Shown here: piece by piece, positions 62,638-64,000 of the stretch
How positions within the stretch are numbered: position 1 is the first letter of the stretch
Layout of the letters: the number at the start of each line of letters is the position of its first letter
DNA from: Chloroflexota bacterium
GTDB taxonomy: Bacteria; Chloroflexota; Limnocylindria; Limnocylindrales; CSP1-4
Assembly (NCBI GenBank): GCA_019637815.1
Contig: JAHBUZ010000007.1
Span: 62,001 to 126,000 of the forward strand
Length of the DNA: 64,000 nt
Reading direction: 5' to 3'
Position numbers and translations under genes: made by a program
The notes under the pieces: generated by a model
The model's database searches: none
What the model saw: the letters and a program-made list of their open reading frames with translations, nothing else
Told to the model about the DNA's origin: nothing

Positions 62638-62828
62638 GCCGGGGAACGGCGCCGCGGTGCGGCGGTCGCCTTGGGATCCGATCCCCCGAGCGCTGCCAGA
62701 CGCCGAGCGCTCTCCAGCCGGACCAGCGTCTCCAGCCCGACGCGCACGAGCGCGGAGGTCTCCTTGACCCCGGTCAGGCGGGCCGCCTTCTCCACGATCG
62801 CATCATCCAGTGTCACCGTCGTCCGCAT
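62634..62828 (-). CDS. vapB: VapB-type antitoxin
   Basis: The 64-residue protein begins with MRTTVTLDDAIVEKAARLTG, the ribbon-helix-helix pattern of short VapB antitoxins (DUF2191-like). A helical stretch and a basic Arg/Pro tail that would wrap the toxin follow. It would bind the operator at 62851-62864 and neutralise VapC. Confidence 0.85.
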   Translation of the reverse strand: MRTTVTLDDAIVEKAARLTGVKETSALVRVGLETLVRLESARRLAALGGSDPKATAAPRRRSPA

Positions 62829-62850
62829 CGCTGTCTCCGCATCACAAGTG

Positions 62851-62864
62851 GCATCATCTGATGC
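62851..62864. promoter_or_regulatory. Palindrome upstream of vapB, likely autoregulatory operator
   Basis: GCATCA-TC-TGATGC lies 23 nt upstream of the vapB ATG. The symmetric 6-nt arms suit binding of ribbon-helix-helix dimers. Confidence 0.5.
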
Positions 62865-62991
62865 AAGTCTAGATGACCCACAGCTTCAGCGCCTCGCCTC
62901 GGGATCCAACCTTCGTCTGCTGGTACGTCCGCGAATGGGATGCCGAGTCATCCGCAACTGGTATGTTCGACCGCCCGCGACCACTACGCGC

Positions 62992-64000
62992 TCAACCCGG
63001 CGCCGGGCCGGTCGTGAGCCGTGGCACCAGGGTCAGCCCGAGGGTCACCACGCGACGAGGGGACTCGCGGGCTGCGCGCTCGTGGAGCAGGAGGTCCGCT
63101 GCACTTCGACCCGATTCCTCGAACGGCTGGCGGATCGTGCTCAGCCCGAGCCCAGCCGCCAGATCGCCGTCGTCGAACCCCATCACGGACATGTCCTCGG
63201 GGATCCGCAAGCCCGCGGCACGGACGGCGAGCATGGCTCCGGCCGCCAGCAGGTCATCGTTCCCGACGATCGCCGTAGGCCGGGGTCGCAGTGCCAGCAA
63301 CCCAGCGGCGGTGATGCGCGCCGCCTCGATATCGTGTGCCGCGGCACACACGGTCACCTCGCCGGTGCCCGACCCCAGGGCATCCACGATCTCCTGGAAT
63401 CCAGCGAGTCGGGCGTCTGCCTGGAGCGGGACCGGGTGGCGTCCGTGTCGCTCGGTCACGTACCCGATACGCCGATGCCCCAGGTCCAGGAGATGACGGG
63501 CGGCGATACGCCCGCCCTCCGCGTCGTCGGTCCGCACACTGCTGAACGCCATGCTGGGCGCGTCGACGACCACGGTCGGCACGCCGCGGACCGTGAGGCG
63601 ATCCGAGATCGCCGGCTCCAGCGCGAGTCCCATGACGATCATCCCGTCGAGTCGATCGCTGATGGGCAGGCTGCCAAGGAGCGGCGACTGCGCGGTGGCA
63701 GCGGACTCGTGGTCGAACACACAGACATCCCGCGCGTCGTCGCCGACCACCTCGATGACCCCCGACAGCCGACGGTAGTAGGAGGCATACGAGGTGAAGG
63801 GCGCCACCACGCCGATCCGGCCGAGGGCAGCGCGCGCCCGGACCACCGCCTCACTCCGCGGGGCATAGTCCAGGGCGTCCGCGGCGGCGAGCACTCGCTC
63901 CCGGGTCGCGGGTCGGACCCGGTCCGGTCGGTTGAGCACGAAGGAGACCGTCGTGATGCTCACGCCCGCAGCCTTGGCCACGTCGTAGATCGTCGCCCGC
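62992..64000 (-). CDS. LacI-family transcriptional regulator (cut by right edge)
   Basis: About 336 residues are visible. The reading frame continues to the window edge with ATIYDVAKAAGVSITTVSF, the DNA-binding helix-turn-helix of LacI proteins, so the true start is beyond 64000 and the GTG at 63981 is internal. The hinge (RPATRERVLAAADALDYAP) and the sugar-binding domain with VMGFDDGDLAAGLGLSTI complete the family pattern. Effector and target genes are unknown; the gene it regulates is likely outside the window. Confidence 0.88.
   Translation of the reverse strand, partial: RATIYDVAKAAGVSITTVSFVLNRPDRVRPATRERVLAAADALDYAPRSEAVVRARAALGRIGVVAPFTSYASYYRRLSGVIEVVGDDARDVCVFDHESAATAQSPLLGSLPISDRLDGMIVMGLALEPAISDRLTVRGVPTVVVDAPSMAFSSVRTDDAEGGRIAARHLLDLGHRRIGYVTERHGRHPVPLQADARLAGFQEIVDALGSGTGEVTVCAAAHDIEAARITAAGLLALRPRPTAIVGNDDLLAAGAMLAVRAAGLRIPEDMSVMGFDDGDLAAGLGLSTIRQPFEESGRSAADLLLHERAARESPRRVVTLGLTLVPRLTTGPAPG

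Noticed and set aside
62266-62828. VapBC as part of a mobile element
   Set aside because: No integrase, transposase, direct repeats or composition change flank the pair; it looks like a resident chromosomal module.

Overview
The window is a GC-rich (about 70%) bacterial chromosome segment with tightly packed operons, many ATGA, GTGA and TGATG stop/start overlaps, and frequent GTG starts. No rRNA, tRNA, CRISPR array or intact insertion sequence is visible. A Limnocylindria-type Chloroflexota fits the style (mreB-mreC, ABC polysaccharide export, no obvious outer-membrane genes). That is a low-confidence inference, because no phylogenetic marker was compared.

Region 1 (1-16.5 kb) is a carbohydrate catabolic locus centred on what looks like D-apiose, apioside or apionate use. 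Plus-strand genes are an apionate-lactonase-like protein cut by the left edge, an SDR, two DUF4038/apiosidase-like glycosidases without signal peptides, a D-2-hydroxyacid dehydrogenase and an RraA-like aldolase/decarboxylase. A converging minus-strand operon encodes an FCD-type GntR regulator, a split transketolase, a DUF1537 sugar-acid kinase and a class II aldolase. A plus-strand RbsBCA-type sugar ABC transporter follows. The regulator operon and the transporter share one promoter-operator design: TTGACA, 18 nt, TGGTAT, overlapped by a 16-nt identical operator.

Region 2 (16.6-23.9 kb, minus strand) is a paralogous sugar transporter module: binding protein, cupin, SDR, permease, ATPase and a second FCD GntR, followed by a class IV aminotransferase. 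Both binding-protein genes are followed by strong hairpins before the next gene.

Region 3 (24.1-29.3 kb, minus strand) is housekeeping: RdgB, RNase PH, MazG, CysC and a membrane-anchored parvulin.

Region 4 (29.5-51.4 kb) is a surface-polysaccharide locus. It has a Wzm/Wzt-type exporter, UDP-GlcNAc 2-epimerase, a UDP-ManNAc-type dehydrogenase, a DUF354 protein, many GT-B glycosyltransferases and a dolichol-phosphate-mannose-synthase-like GT2. Five glycosyltransferase paralogs lie in tandem. The last three share an almost identical 3' segment of about 0.4 kb while their 5' parts diverge, and two of those three carry frameshifts.

Region 5 (51.4-64 kb, minus strand) holds a secreted three-PASTA protein with a possible caspase-like (clan CD) head, MreC, MreB, a methyltransferase, RadC, a CPBP protease, a zinc-ribbon membrane protein, several small secreted or membrane proteins, a VapBC pair and a LacI regulator cut by the right edge.
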